Assembly: GCF_024733555.1 (NCBI RefSeq)
Contig: NZ_JANIOF010000003.1
Location: 314,677 to 378,676, forward strand
Direction of reading: 5' to 3'
Origin: Paenibacillus sp. SC116
Lineage (GTDB): Bacteria > Bacillota > Bacilli > Paenibacillales > Paenibacillaceae
Length of the DNA stretch: 64,000 nucleotides
Positions within the stretch are counted from its first letter, which is position 1; every line of letters begins with the position of its first letter. Of this stretch, positions 17,867 through 27,176 are shown piece by piece. The notes below the pieces were generated by a model. It ran no database searches, was not told the origin of the DNA, and saw nothing but the letters and a program-made list of their open reading frames with translations. The position numbers were made by a program, and so were the translations under genes.

Positions 17867-18643
17867 ATGTCATTGTTTAACCGTATTTTAGCTAGTGTAG
17901 GTATCGGTTCTGCAAAGGTTGACACGCTGTTGGAACGCAATCGCTATGCGCCGGGTGAGCAAGTGTCAGGAGTCGTCAAACTACAAGGCGGTCAAGTTCA
18001 ACAGCAGGTAGACGCCATTCATCTTAAGCTTATGACTCAATATACAAAAGAATCAAATGATTCGAAGCATCAGGTCAACCATGAGCTAGTCCGTTTCAAA
18101 GTAAGCAGTGCATTCACATTGCAGCCGAATGAAGTTCGCGAGCTGCCATTTACAATCGTGCTGCCTCCACATACGCCGCTTACGATTGGTCGTGCTCCCG
18201 TATGGTTGAAGACAGAATTGGATATTGCCAATGCTGTTGATCCATCTGATAACGACCTTATCGAAATTGCACCTAAAGTAGAGCAAAGCATCGTTATTGA
18301 TGCCTTGAACCGTCTTGGCTTCCGCTTGCGCAAAGCAGAATGCGAGTATGCACCGCGTCTTGGTGGGGCAGTTCCGTTCGTGCAAGAGTTCGAATTTGTT
18401 CCGACTACGTACTTTAAAGGCGACCTCGATGAGTTGGAGGTTATTTTCTACCCGAAAGAACATGAGATGGAAATCCTCGTTCAAATTGATCGACGCGCTA
18501 AAGGTCTAGGCGGCTGGTTGGCTGAAGCGATGGATATGGATGAGACATTCGTACGCTTTAACTTGCCAAATGATGAGTGGAAGCGTCTTGGCCCTGATGG
18601 TGCTTCAAATCATCTATCCAATATGATTCGTCGTTATATTTAA
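17867..18643 (+). CDS. spo0M: Sporulation-control protein Spo0M
   Basis: The start at 17867 has GGAGG nine bases upstream and gives 258 residues, the same length as the B. subtilis protein. The N-terminal half has an arrestin-like beta-sandwich (YAPGEQVSGVVKLQGG, NEVRELPFTIVLPP). The C-terminal half carries the typical LGGWLAEAMDMDE segment. Spo0M modulates sporulation onset and is linked to cell division and envelope stress. The sigma-W-like promoter upstream supports envelope-stress control. A terminator follows at 18668-18719. Confidence 0.9.
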   Translation: MSLFNRILASVGIGSAKVDTLLERNRYAPGEQVSGVVKLQGGQVQQQVDAIHLKLMTQYTKESNDSKHQVNHELVRFKVSSAFTLQPNEVRELPFTIVLPPHTPLTIGRAPVWLKTELDIANAVDPSDNDLIEIAPKVEQSIVIDALNRLGFRLRKAECEYAPRLGGAVPFVQEFEFVPTTYFKGDLDELEVIFYPKEHEMEILVQIDRRAKGLGGWLAEAMDMDETFVRFNLPNDEWKRLGPDGASNHLSNMIRRYI

Positions 18644-18667
18644 TTGTAATACAGTCCTGTGAACAGC

Positions 18668-18719
18668 AAGAACCTTCAGCCTACGCTTATACAGCGGCAG
18701 GTTGAAGGTTCTTTTTTTG
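18668..18719 (+). terminator. Rho-independent terminator
   Basis: AAGAACCTTCAGCCT from 18668 pairs with AGGTTGAAGGTTCTT ending at 18713, followed by seven T residues. Confidence 0.85.
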
Positions 18720-18744
18720 CATCGTGTAGCATGTATGACGCTAC

Positions 18745-19026
18745 CTATTTGTCTCCACGATCAATATGCTTGCGTGGATGGACTTGCTTCGGTGGTGGAA
18801 TGTCTTTATCGGCTTCTGGGACTAAGCGTTCGTCTGTCATGCCTTGATGATGATTATCGTACGAAAATTCCTTAAGTTCCCACTCGGTAGCACCTAGCTG
18901 CGGATCGGTAGGGAAGTGCTGCCCTCGGTGAAGAGTTTCCACACGTCCCCATTCGTTCGTATAGATACCGTCTACCTCCACACGATCGCGTGACATCGGG
19001 TGCATCTCATGTTGTTCTTTGCTCAT
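18745..19026 (-). CDS. Small hydrophilic protein, possibly YjzC-like
   Basis: I start at the ATG at 19026, which follows AAAGGAGC, giving 93 residues. The middle (DGIYTNEWGRVETLHRGQHF) has the G-x-Y then G-x-x-F-P layout I associate with the short YjzC family, though the tail is longer and rich in Pro, Asp and His. No membrane segment or signal peptide. Function unknown. It may be co-transcribed with nothing; the next minus-strand gene upstream lies beyond 19219. Confidence 0.5.
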   Translation of the reverse strand: MSKEQHEMHPMSRDRVEVDGIYTNEWGRVETLHRGQHFPTDPQLGATEWELKEFSYDNHHQGMTDERLVPEADKDIPPPKQVHPRKHIDRGDK

Positions 19027-19218
19027 GGACACGTTGCTCCTTTCAGCCATCCGCTCTACAGCCTTGTCTTCTCATACACATTTGCAATGGAGGACACTGT
19101 ATCGCTAAGCATAACGTGCCCTATGCGCATAGGACTTATTCTTACGCGTTATTTGCCTAAGGTTCTAGGCGTTTATACGGTACTTATTCGCTTTTGCGCT
19201 TGTTTATTATTTGCAAAA

Positions 19219-19827
19219 TTATTTGTGCTGATAACGTCCTTCTAGCTTCTTGCCTCCGTACCACAACAGCCAAAGTGCAGCAGCAACAAGTAGTAAGCGC
19301 CAAGGCTGCTCTACGAATCCTTTCCAATCGTGACCGAGGAATGCCATCAAGAAAATCATGACGGACTTTCCAGCCATCACGGCAATCATAAAGGTGCGGA
19401 ACGGGATTGTACTAATACCGGCTGCAACGTTTATGAGTACGGAAGGAGTGAATGGGAAGCATAACAATATGAAAATAGGCGTAAACCCTTTTGATTCAAT
19501 CCAGTTGAAAAACTTTTGTGTACCCGGCAATCTTTTCTGAATGTACATACTAAATCGACCACCAAACCTGCGTGCCAGCCAAAAGACAGCAAATGAGCCA
19601 AGGCATACCCCGATCCATGAGTATAAGAAGCCAAACCACAGCCCGTAGGATGCGGCGTTGGCAACTACGAACACAAACAGAGGCAGTGCCGGAAAGAACG
19701 ATTCTACAAATGGAAGTAAAATTCCAGGTAAAGGGCCAAGTGCAGAATATTTTTGCAGTAACATCTCTACTTGCGCTATATCTATTTCTTTTGCGAAAGC
19801 AATAAAATCATGGAACCAGTCCCACAT
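19219..19827 (-). CDS. VTT-domain (TVP38/DedA-like) membrane protein
   Basis: The 202-residue protein has about five hydrophobic segments. The VTT signature is visible: GLWFGFLYSWIGVCLGSFAVFWLARRFG around residues 80-108 and LLCFPFTPSVLINVAAGIS around 140-158. Relatives include TVP38/TMEM64 and DedA proteins; DedA-family members in Firmicutes have been linked to undecaprenyl-phosphate or phospholipid flipping, but this member is not assigned. The GGGAGAGGTG site is about 13 bases from ATG, rather far. It shares orientation with the MFS gene upstream. Confidence 0.78.
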   Translation of the reverse strand: MWDWFHDFIAFAKEIDIAQVEMLLQKYSALGPLPGILLPFVESFFPALPLFVFVVANAASYGLWFGFLYSWIGVCLGSFAVFWLARRFGGRFSMYIQKRLPGTQKFFNWIESKGFTPIFILLCFPFTPSVLINVAAGISTIPFRTFMIAVMAGKSVMIFLMAFLGHDWKGFVEQPWRLLLVAAALWLLWYGGKKLEGRYQHK

Positions 19828-19885
19828 AATAGTTCGAACACCTCTCCCATTTCACTACATGATTACTCTATTTTTATAGGTTTCT

Positions 19886-21064
19886 TTATTTTTCTGCAAA
19901 CCAGCGTGCAGGGAACAACCAGTAGACGATAGCAATGATGCTGAATAGCCCTGCGCTAAACCAAATTACCGTAGAAACGGAAAATGCATCAGCGATTAAT
20001 CCACCAACGATGGGGCCGATCAAGACCCCGATATTCTCAACTGTTGAGAGTAGGCTCCAGCCAAGTCCTTTTTGTGCCGGAGGCACATACAAGGCTAGCA
20101 AGGCATTCCATGCTGGCAGCACGGCCGCATAGGAAATACCGAGAATGACAGCTAGTGCATAGGCCATGATGACACCAGGTTGCATCGAAAGCGATGCCAG
20201 TGTAAGTCCGAAGATGGCAAAGCCAACAATAAGAAAAGGCTTGCGGCCTACGCGATCTGACCATTTGCCCATTGGCACGAGGCCAACTACGGTGCACCCT
20301 CCCCCGATTAATAGGAGTAGGGAATATTGTCCACTGGATAAGGACAAAGATTGCTCAGCGAACTTCGGTAGTATCGGAACGAGCATGCTTGCGCCTAACG
20401 TTTGCAGGATCATGCCCGGCAATAATGGTTTCATTGCCGATAAGCGTTCACGCAGCACGGCAAATTGTTCTTTGAATGGAACAGGTGACGCAGACACTTC
20501 GCTATTTCTTCCTCGCGGTAAGAAAAAGCTGAGTGCAAGCGCAATGGCGGTTAGTCCTAGCAGTAGTGCGTATGCAAGGTGCGGTGTATAGTCGAGCACT
20601 ATATTTAATACGACCGGGCCAGAGCCCATTCCAACGAGCCAGATCGTATATAGGAATCCCATCTGAGCGGCACGCTGTTCTGTGTTTACTTTTGTCAGAC
20701 AGACGAGCCATACAGGTGACATGCCCACACCATATACAGCGGAGGCTAGTATGAATATCCAAGGATTATTGCCCCAGTGATACAATCCGATACCGCCCAG
20801 AGAAATAAGCAGCCCACATATGACGATTAACTTGGATGAGAAACGATCCAGTAAATAGCCGATAAATATTTTAAGTACTGTATCTGTTAAGTAATGCGCC
20901 GTTATAGCCGTACCGATAATTCCTAACGTAATACCAAGTTCTTTCTCCCCAAATATCGGGATAAAGCTAAGCACTGTTGCTCCTCGTACGAATTCCACAA
21001 GGAGTAAAATGACGGCCAACAGCGCGATGTCAGATGATAGTCCTAGCTTTCGAATTGATTTCAA
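19886..21064 (-). CDS. MFS transporter
   Basis: The carrier has twelve hydrophobic segments. The most likely start is the TTG at 21064, eight bases after AAGGGAG, giving 392 residues; a GTG at 21100 is in frame but has no good site. The loop 2-3 motif GYLLDRFSSKLIV and the loop 8-9 equivalent GKWSDRVGRKPFLI are MFS signatures. The loop 4 region (PVWLVCLTKVN) resembles multidrug or sugar efflux carriers. Substrate unknown. It precedes the VTT-domain gene by 58 bases on the same strand and may be co-transcribed with it. Confidence 0.82.
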   Translation of the reverse strand: MKSIRKLGLSSDIALLAVILLLVEFVRGATVLSFIPIFGEKELGITLGIIGTAITAHYLTDTVLKIFIGYLLDRFSSKLIVICGLLISLGGIGLYHWGNNPWIFILASAVYGVGMSPVWLVCLTKVNTEQRAAQMGFLYTIWLVGMGSGPVVLNIVLDYTPHLAYALLLGLTAIALALSFFLPRGRNSEVSASPVPFKEQFAVLRERLSAMKPLLPGMILQTLGASMLVPILPKFAEQSLSLSSGQYSLLLLIGGGCTVVGLVPMGKWSDRVGRKPFLIVGFAIFGLTLASLSMQPGVIMAYALAVILGISYAAVLPAWNALLALYVPPAQKGLGWSLLSTVENIGVLIGPIVGGLIADAFSVSTVIWFSAGLFSIIAIVYWLFPARWFAEK

Positions 21065-21200
21065 ACGAGACGCTCCCTTTTCACGTGTTGTAAGTTGCAC
21101 AATTTTGATATGTAATCTGGATTGGCATACTTAAATTGTAACCTGTCCATTATATCGTGCGCCAATCTGGTTTTCCAATGAATGGGGAACAATTGGCCTG

Positions 21201-22229
21201 TTACTGTGTAATAGCTGGGAGTAAGAACTGCTCCAGCCATTGTGCAGGATGACGCCAACGCTTCACCTTGGAGTCGGCAGCCCATACTGCTGTGATGCCC
21301 AGTTTAGGGATGACAAATATGAGCTGACCACCGTATCCCATTGCACAAGCAGCATCTATGCCGTTCAATTGATGGCACCACCACTGGTATCCGTAAGCAC
21401 CGTATCCGGGAGCGCCTTCGCTGTGCGCAGTTATGGTTTCATGTACCCATGAAGCGGGTATTAATGACGTTAGGACGTTATTTGTGGTCACGTATCCTTC
21501 ATTTAGAAGGAGTTGTCCGATCGACAGCATATCCCGTCCTGTTAAAGATAAGCCGATATGGCCGGCAGCATCGCCGTCAGGAGAACGTTCCCATCTATAA
21601 TTGGATATGCCAAGCGGTCGAAATAAATACTGTTCTGCAAATTGATCAGCAGGCATTCCAGTTTTCAACGTTAGCAGCACAGATAGAAGGTGCGAGTCGA
21701 TGCTGCGGTATTGAAAACGTCCGTGCATATTCGGTTGAATCGGCAGCCTAGTCGCAAAGCGTCTCCAGCTTGGACTACTGTGAAAACGCTGGATCCAGCG
21801 CTCGCTCATACGGCTGTTTGTTTCCCATTGCAGCCCAGTTGTCATGGTGAGCAAATGATACAAAGTTAGGTGCTGCCACAAGGCGTTAGACTTTATAGGC
21901 GTTGGCATATAGGGCTCCAGCAGAGGAACGATTGATTCGTGCGTATCGATCATATTTCCTTGCTGCTGTGCGATGCCGATAAGCAGGCTCATCAATGATT
22001 TCGTAGCGGAACGCAGATCATGAAGCGTATGCTCATCCGTACCGTGGTAATAGCTCTCATGAACGAGCTTGCCGTCGCGTGCTAGAAGAAAGCAGCGGAG
22101 TTTCGGCCACTGTTCCGGGAGCTGCGTTAGAGCGGACTGAAATCGATCAATGTCCATTCCTGCCTCTGTAGGACAAATGAACCTTGTCCAGTGCGAATTT
22201 TTTGCCGTATTATGGGTAGTGAAAGACAT
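21201..22229 (-). CDS. Serine hydrolase of the beta-lactamase (class C/PBP4*) fold
   Basis: The ATG at 22229 follows AGAGAGGA and gives 342 residues. The nucleophile motif SATK lies near residue 80 (RSATKSLMSLLIG), the YxN-equivalent is YRSIDSHLL near 178, and a late HxG/KTG-like segment appears as GYGGQLIFV. Such proteins act as esterases, D-aminopeptidases or carboxypeptidases, seldom as true beta-lactamases. No signal peptide remains with this start, suggesting a cytosolic enzyme. Substrate unknown. Confidence 0.78.
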   Translation of the reverse strand: MSFTTHNTAKNSHWTRFICPTEAGMDIDRFQSALTQLPEQWPKLRCFLLARDGKLVHESYYHGTDEHTLHDLRSATKSLMSLLIGIAQQQGNMIDTHESIVPLLEPYMPTPIKSNALWQHLTLYHLLTMTTGLQWETNSRMSERWIQRFHSSPSWRRFATRLPIQPNMHGRFQYRSIDSHLLSVLLTLKTGMPADQFAEQYLFRPLGISNYRWERSPDGDAAGHIGLSLTGRDMLSIGQLLLNEGYVTTNNVLTSLIPASWVHETITAHSEGAPGYGAYGYQWWCHQLNGIDAACAMGYGGQLIFVIPKLGITAVWAADSKVKRWRHPAQWLEQFLLPAITQ

Positions 22230-22462
22230 TAAGCAAATCCTCTCTGTAAATGAAATGTTGTCTAAGAGATGTTTTGTCCCATCATTTTTTGAAACAAGCA
22301 TGTTTATATGCAACATATGACCATGATTTGACGTTGTTCATATCATAACCATTATAGCTTGCAACGATTTTGGAAATGCGGGAATAGGAGAGCGATAACT
22401 CTAAATATAATCCATGTATAATTGTCCCCTATGCACAAATGTCCAAGTTAGAAGTGGGTGAT

Positions 22463-22490
22463 TTTGCACTTCGTGTGAATATGTTATAAT
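22463..22490 (+). promoter_or_regulatory. Sigma-A-like promoter
   Basis: TTTGCA at 22463-22468 and TATAAT at 22485-22490 with a 16-base gap, about 95 bases upstream of the small ORF at 22586. Confidence 0.55.
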
Positions 22491-22585
22491 AGGGACTATT
22501 AGGTTGCAAATTCCAGCGTTATAAGCGAAGTCCGTTACTTCTCCGTCGGGGAGATTGATCTACAACGCTTTAGGAGGGAATTTTC

Positions 22586-22774
22586 ATGGCTGCAAAAGGT
22601 CACAACGAAGTGAGAGAAAGCTTGTTGGAGATGACACGAATTTTTCGTCCCAAGAATCCACGGAAGTTCGTGAAGGAATATATCCGGAAGTATCGGATAA
22701 CGGGAGGCTATGAAGACGAACTAACCCAGCTTGTAGAAAATGAACTAGGTAAGATGGACACAAGCGCATCCTAA
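22586..22774 (+). CDS. Small conserved-looking soluble protein
   Basis: The 62-residue product is charged and mainly helical (RKFVKEYIRKYRITGGYEDELTQLVENEL). The strong TAGGAGGG site eight bases before ATG, a promoter upstream and a terminator at 22837-22866 make it a convincing single-gene unit. I do not recognise a family. The long leader (about 90 bases) contains short pairing segments but no riboswitch I can name. Confidence 0.65.
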   Translation: MAAKGHNEVRESLLEMTRIFRPKNPRKFVKEYIRKYRITGGYEDELTQLVENELGKMDTSAS

Positions 22775-22836
22775 AGTGTGTAGATGAAATGTGATTTTTA
22801 ATATGGCAAATGAATTAGGAATAGGTTAGTCGTATC

Positions 22837-22866
22837 AGACGTATCCAGTGGATGCGTCTTTTTTTG
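22837..22866 (+). terminator. Rho-independent terminator
   Basis: AGACGTATCC at 22837-22846 pairs with GGATGCGTCT at 22850-22859, followed by seven T residues. Confidence 0.9.
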
Positions 22867-23137
22867 CATTTTATTTGATCGATGGGGATATGGGAAGTTT
22901 CCAAAAAAGTGATCATTGTGTGAAAAGGGAGCCCAATGAGCGTTTTTCACAACCAGTAAAGTGAATAACTGATGAACAGCTTTAAATAAACTAATAAGGA
23001 ACTCCATTTATAAGAGACGATATGGAGGAGAAAAGGGGGAGAATAGCTCTCAAAAAAATGGCCGACAAATTTCGTTGATGTCATTCGACGCGATATGAGA
23101 TCTTTCGTCATGAATAATAATAGATAATTTTATAATT

Positions 23138-23151
23138 TGTAAACGCTTGCA
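23138..23151. promoter_or_regulatory. CcpA cre site upstream of ctaC
   Basis: The 14 bases TGTAAACGCTTGCA fit every position of the cre consensus TGWAARCGYTWNCW. A TATAAT at 23131-23136 sits directly before it, so the site could block a promoter there. Catabolite repression of the caa3 operon is established in B. subtilis. Confidence 0.8.
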
Positions 23152-23212
23152 AAGTCTTTTGCTGAGCGGTATTATCCTATATTTGAACACTTTGTGAACT
23201 AGTAGGTAATCG

Positions 23213-23241
23213 TTGACAAATAAAAATATGGAAATTATATT
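23213..23241 (+). promoter_or_regulatory. Sigma-A promoter of the cta operon
   Basis: Perfect TTGACA at 23213-23218 and TATATT at 23236-23241 with a 17-base gap. Confidence 0.8.
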
Positions 23242-23453
23242 TAGGTGAGTGATTGCATTTATTGACAGGGTTGTGACATCAGCGCTGAAATTGATCGTGT
23301 CCTTTTGCTAGCTTGGAATGCGCGAAGAGCCAGCTAATGGGCCGTCAAATGGTTACGTGAATCAGCCAGTAGCTTCATCGTTTATTGCATCTATCGCAAG
23401 TCTATTTCTATTTGAAGTAATAGCACACGTATGGAGTAATGGAGGATAAGCTT

Positions 23454-23516
23454 ATGCAGAGCAAAAATACCCTAATCAGCATCAACGAAAAAGTACAAAG
23501 TGGGGTTGATGAATGA
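23454..23516 (+). CDS. Leader ORF coupled to ctaC (20 codons)
   Basis: An ATG at 23454 follows GGAGG by eight bases. The frame encodes MQSKNTLISINEKVQSGVDE and stops at 23514-23516, overlapping the ctaC start as ATGA. ctaC itself has only a weak site, whereas this ORF has a strong one. That arrangement fits translational coupling. The peptide has no recognised motif. It could also be a chance ORF. Confidence 0.5.
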   Translation: MQSKNTLISINEKVQSGVDE

Positions 23517-24613
23517 TGAAACGGTGGCAGTTTAGTAAGCGTCTTCTTCCGCTGTTAGCCGGGCTCGTCTTGCTTTTAAGCGCTTGTGGTCGTGAGGATT
23601 TATCGACTCTCAACCCGCAAGGTTCGATTGCACAGTCGCAGTTCGACTTGATGAAGCTGTCGATTGGTATTATGACAGGCGTAGTGGTGATCGTATTCGG
23701 ACTTTCCCTCTACGTTCTCGTACGCTATCGTCGGAAGCCAGGCGATAAGTCGATTCCGAAGCAGGTAGAAGGCAGTCATAAGTTGGAGATCATTTGGACG
23801 GTTATTCCGATTATCCTTTTGGTTATCCTGGCTGTTCCAACATTGAAGTATGTATTTGCCTTTGCCGAGGATTATAGCAAAGACGAGAATGCAGTTAAAG
23901 TAAAGGTAACAGCACATCAGTACTGGTGGGAATTCGAGTATCCCGAGTACAAGATTAGAACCGCACAAGATTTAGTTATTCCCGTTGACAAGAAAATTGC
24001 AGTAGAACTCAGCACGAAAGACGTGCTCCACTCCTTCTGGATCCCTTCCCTTGCTGGTAAGATGGACACCAACCGCACAGACAGCTTAGATAAAGGCAAC
24101 AAGAATAAAATGCACTTTGATGCAAAGGAAGAGAATGTTTACCGTGGTAAGTGCGCCGAGCTTTGTGGACCTTCTCACGCGTATATGGATTTCAAAGTAA
24201 AGGCAGTCAGCCAAGATACATTTGATGCTTGGGTGAAAGAGATGCAGGCTCCAGCTAAGCCGTTTACAGGTGATGCAGCGGTATCTGAAGTATTTAAGCA
24301 AAGCTGCTTGTCTTGCCATGCCGTTGAGAATGAGCCTAAGACAGCGCCGAACTTGAAGGGGATAGGAAGCAGAGAAGCGATAGGCGGTATTTTGCTTAAC
24401 CGTGAGAATGTTTCAGAGACCCTTGATCAGGCGAAGATCGAAAATCATTTGCGCAAATGGATTAAAGAAACGGACGATGTGAAACCGGGCAATAAGATGG
24501 GTGTCATTAAATTGACTGATCCAGAGCTCGATCAGATCGTAGACTATTTGGCTAATTACAAGCTGGATTCACTTGAAAAGATCAACAATGGTATTCCTAA
24601 CGTCGAAGAATAA
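23513..24613 (+). CDS. ctaC: Cytochrome c oxidase subunit II with fused cytochrome c (caa3)
   Basis: The 366-residue protein has a lipoprotein-type signal (LLLSAC), two membrane helices (about 45-70 and 90-112), the CuA domain with HxxFWIP-like and CAELCGPSHAYM ligands around residues 185-230, and a C-terminal cytochrome c domain with heme motif CLSCH near residue 265. It takes electrons into the caa3 terminal oxidase of the aerobic chain. The start overlaps the stop of the 20-codon leader ORF. ctaD follows 50 bases later. Confidence 0.95.
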   Translation: MMKRWQFSKRLLPLLAGLVLLLSACGREDLSTLNPQGSIAQSQFDLMKLSIGIMTGVVVIVFGLSLYVLVRYRRKPGDKSIPKQVEGSHKLEIIWTVIPIILLVILAVPTLKYVFAFAEDYSKDENAVKVKVTAHQYWWEFEYPEYKIRTAQDLVIPVDKKIAVELSTKDVLHSFWIPSLAGKMDTNRTDSLDKGNKNKMHFDAKEENVYRGKCAELCGPSHAYMDFKVKAVSQDTFDAWVKEMQAPAKPFTGDAAVSEVFKQSCLSCHAVENEPKTAPNLKGIGSREAIGGILLNRENVSETLDQAKIENHLRKWIKETDDVKPGNKMGVIKLTDPELDQIVDYLANYKLDSLEKINNGIPNVEE

Positions 24614-24663
24614 GCATAGGTAAGAAACAGAAATAAGCATCTTCTAGGGGAGGGGTTACGGCC

Positions 24664-26556
24664 TTGGCTCATACAGCACATACAGTCAAGCGGTACACCG
24701 GTATTATGGACTGGCTTACGACGGTCGACCATAAGAAGATCGGCATTTTGTACCTCCTTGCCGGCGGTTTGTTCTTCGGCATTGGCGGTATCGAAGCGAT
24801 CTTGATCCGAATTCAGTTAATTAAGCCGCTTAATGATTTAGTAAGTGAACAAGCTTTTAATGAATTGATTACGATGCATGGCACGACGATGATATTCCTC
24901 GGTGTCATGCCGATTATATTCGCCTTAATGAATGCGATTGTCCCATTGCAGATCGGTGCGCGAGATGTAGCGTTCCCGTTCTTGAATTCCCTTGGTTTCT
25001 GGACGTTCTTGTTCGGTGGCCTTTTGCTCAACTTGAGCTGGATCGTAGGGGATGTTCCTGACGCAGGCTGGACATCGTATGTACCATTAGCGAATACCGA
25101 ATATAGTCCGCATCACGGGGTAGACTTTTACACGATTGGGCTTCAAATATCGGGTCTAGGTACGCTCCTTGGTGGTATTAATTTCTTGGTTACCATTATT
25201 AACATGCGTGCACCAGGAATGACGTACATGCGGATGCCGATGTTCACATGGGCTTCCTTCATCACTTCTGCACTTATTTTGTTCGCATTCCCTGCTATTA
25301 CAGTAGGTCTTATTTTGCTCATGTTCGACCGCTTATTCAGCGGAAACTTCTTTAACGTTGCCTTGGGCGGTAACCCTGTACTTTGGCAGCATATTTTCTG
25401 GATATTCGGACATCCTGAAGTTTACATTTTGATATTGCCAGCATTCGGTATCATTTCTGATGTACTCAGCACATTTGCTCGTAAGCGTTTGTTCGGATAC
25501 AGCTCGATGGTATTCGCAACGATCCTTATCGGATTCTTAGGCTTCATGGTTTGGGCACACCACATGTTCACGGTTGGTCTCGGACCAGTAGCGAACGCAT
25601 TGTTCTCAATTGCGACGATGTTGATCGCTGTACCGACAGGTATTAAGATCTTTAACTGGATCTTTACGCTGTGGGGCGGATCGATTAAGTTCACAGCAGC
25701 GAACTTGTATGCAATTGGATTTATTCCGACTTTCGTTATGGGTGGAGTTACAGGGGTTATGTTGGCGTCAGCGCCGGCAAACTTCCAGTTCCACGATACG
25801 TATTTCGTTGTTGCTCACTTCCACTACGTAATCGTAGGTGGTTTGGTGCTAGGTCTATTCTCTGGATTGCATTTCTGGTGGCCGAAAATGTTCGGTCGCA
25901 CATTGTATGAAGGACTTGGTAAGGCAACGTTCTGGATGTTCTTTATCGGCTTCCAGCTGACGTTCTTCGTCCAGCACTTCCTTGGTTTGATCGGTATGCC
26001 GCGCCGTGTCGCAACGTATCTGCCGAATCAAGGCTTTGACACGATGAACATGATTAGTACAGTCGGTGCGATTATGATGGGTATCGGAACGCTTATGTTC
26101 TTGTGGAACATCTTCATTACTTCCCGTCAGCCTAAAAATGCGCCAGCTGATCCGTGGGAAGACGGTCGTACGTTGGAGTGGACGATTCCTTCGCCTCCTC
26201 CAGAATACAACTTCAAGCAGACTCCGCTAGTGCGCGGCTATGACGCTTGGTGGAAAGAGAAGATGGATGGCAACAAGGAGATGACTCCAGCTGAGCCGCT
26301 CGCTTCCATTCATATGCCTTCTCCAACCATTCTTCCGTTCTTTATGTCAGTCGGTTTGTTCATTGCAGGTTTCGGATTTATGTATGGAAGAGATCCGTTT
26401 GATAATGCAATTCTAGGATTCTTGTTCAATAACTATATTGTTTCGATCATTGGACTGGGTATTACATTTGGTTGTATGTTCCTTCGTTCCGTCTATGATG
26501 ATCCTGGCTATCATATTGAAGTGGAAGAGCTCGAAGACAAGGGGGGAAGAGCATGA
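24664..26556 (+). CDS. ctaD: Cytochrome c oxidase subunit I
   Basis: The 630-residue catalytic subunit has twelve core helices plus C-terminal extra ones. Heme and CuB ligands are in place: TMHGTTMIF near residue 75, the HPEVYILILPAFG motif near 255 (cross-linked His-Tyr), HHMFTVG near 300 and the HFHYVIVGG motif near 390. It reduces O2 and pumps protons. A TTG start at 24664 follows GGGGAGGGG. The stop overlaps the ctaE start as ATGA. Confidence 0.97.
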   Translation: MAHTAHTVKRYTGIMDWLTTVDHKKIGILYLLAGGLFFGIGGIEAILIRIQLIKPLNDLVSEQAFNELITMHGTTMIFLGVMPIIFALMNAIVPLQIGARDVAFPFLNSLGFWTFLFGGLLLNLSWIVGDVPDAGWTSYVPLANTEYSPHHGVDFYTIGLQISGLGTLLGGINFLVTIINMRAPGMTYMRMPMFTWASFITSALILFAFPAITVGLILLMFDRLFSGNFFNVALGGNPVLWQHIFWIFGHPEVYILILPAFGIISDVLSTFARKRLFGYSSMVFATILIGFLGFMVWAHHMFTVGLGPVANALFSIATMLIAVPTGIKIFNWIFTLWGGSIKFTAANLYAIGFIPTFVMGGVTGVMLASAPANFQFHDTYFVVAHFHYVIVGGLVLGLFSGLHFWWPKMFGRTLYEGLGKATFWMFFIGFQLTFFVQHFLGLIGMPRRVATYLPNQGFDTMNMISTVGAIMMGIGTLMFLWNIFITSRQPKNAPADPWEDGRTLEWTIPSPPPEYNFKQTPLVRGYDAWWKEKMDGNKEMTPAEPLASIHMPSPTILPFFMSVGLFIAGFGFMYGRDPFDNAILGFLFNNYIVSIIGLGITFGCMFLRSVYDDPGYHIEVEELEDKGGRA

Positions 26557-27173
26557 GTGCACACGGTCATCACGTAGAAGGCGAATGGCCTCATCAACCG
26601 GAAAATGCGACCCTGGAGGGTCGCAACAAAGTACTCGGCTTCTGGCTCTTCCTTGGCGGAGAGGCAGTGTTGTTCGGTACATTATTCGCAACATTCCTTG
26701 CTCTTCGTGATCAGGTCGGCGACGGTCCTACTGCTGCCGAACTGTTCAAGCTCCCGATCGTTGGAGCAGCTACGCTTATCCTACTTGTCAGTTCACTTAC
26801 TAGTGTGTTCGCTGTTCAGGCGCTGCATCAGAATAAAGTGAAGGATCTGATTAAGTGGCTTATCGTAACCGTTCTATTGGGCTTTTCTTTCTTAGGACTA
26901 GAGATTTACGAGTTCGTTGAGTATATACACCATGGTCACAACTTTACGACGAGTGCGTTTAGTACCGCCTTCTATACGTTAGTTGGTTTCCACGGCGCTC
27001 ACGTTGCATTCGGTGTCCTTTGGATCACGCTTCTAATTATTCAAGTGAAGAAGAAGGGTTTGAACCTTGTAACGGCTCCAAAGGTGTATGTGTCTGCTAT
27101 TTACTGGCACTTCATCGACGTTGTGTGGGTATTCATCTTCACAGTTGTTTACCTAATGGGAAGGGTGGTGTAG
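26553..27173 (+). CDS. ctaE: Cytochrome c oxidase subunit III
   Basis: The 206-residue membrane protein has five helices and the FHGAHVAFGVLW and YWHFIDVVWVFIFTVVYL signatures of subunit III. It stabilises the proton-pumping oxidase core. It overlaps ctaD by four bases and is followed by ctaF after three bases, showing tight coupling in the operon. Confidence 0.96.
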   Translation: MSAHGHHVEGEWPHQPENATLEGRNKVLGFWLFLGGEAVLFGTLFATFLALRDQVGDGPTAAELFKLPIVGAATLILLVSSLTSVFAVQALHQNKVKDLIKWLIVTVLLGFSFLGLEIYEFVEYIHHGHNFTTSAFSTAFYTLVGFHGAHVAFGVLWITLLIIQVKKKGLNLVTAPKVYVSAIYWHFIDVVWVFIFTVVYLMGRVV

Positions 27174-27176
27174 ACG

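Larger units (their letters stand above)
22867..23453. other. Upstream control region of the caa3 oxidase operon
   Basis: About 590 bases with no gene. It holds a cre-like site at 23138-23151, a sigma-A promoter at 23213-23241 and a leader of roughly 200 bases before the first start codon at 23454. The first 200 bases show nothing I can assign. Confidence 0.65.

Noticed and set aside
21201..22229. True beta-lactamase
   Set aside because: The SxxK motif is present but no signal peptide is visible with the supported start, and this fold is mostly esterase or peptidase in Firmicutes.
22491..22585. Riboswitch in the leader of the 62-residue ORF
   Set aside because: Short pairing segments are present, but no conserved riboswitch core was recognised.
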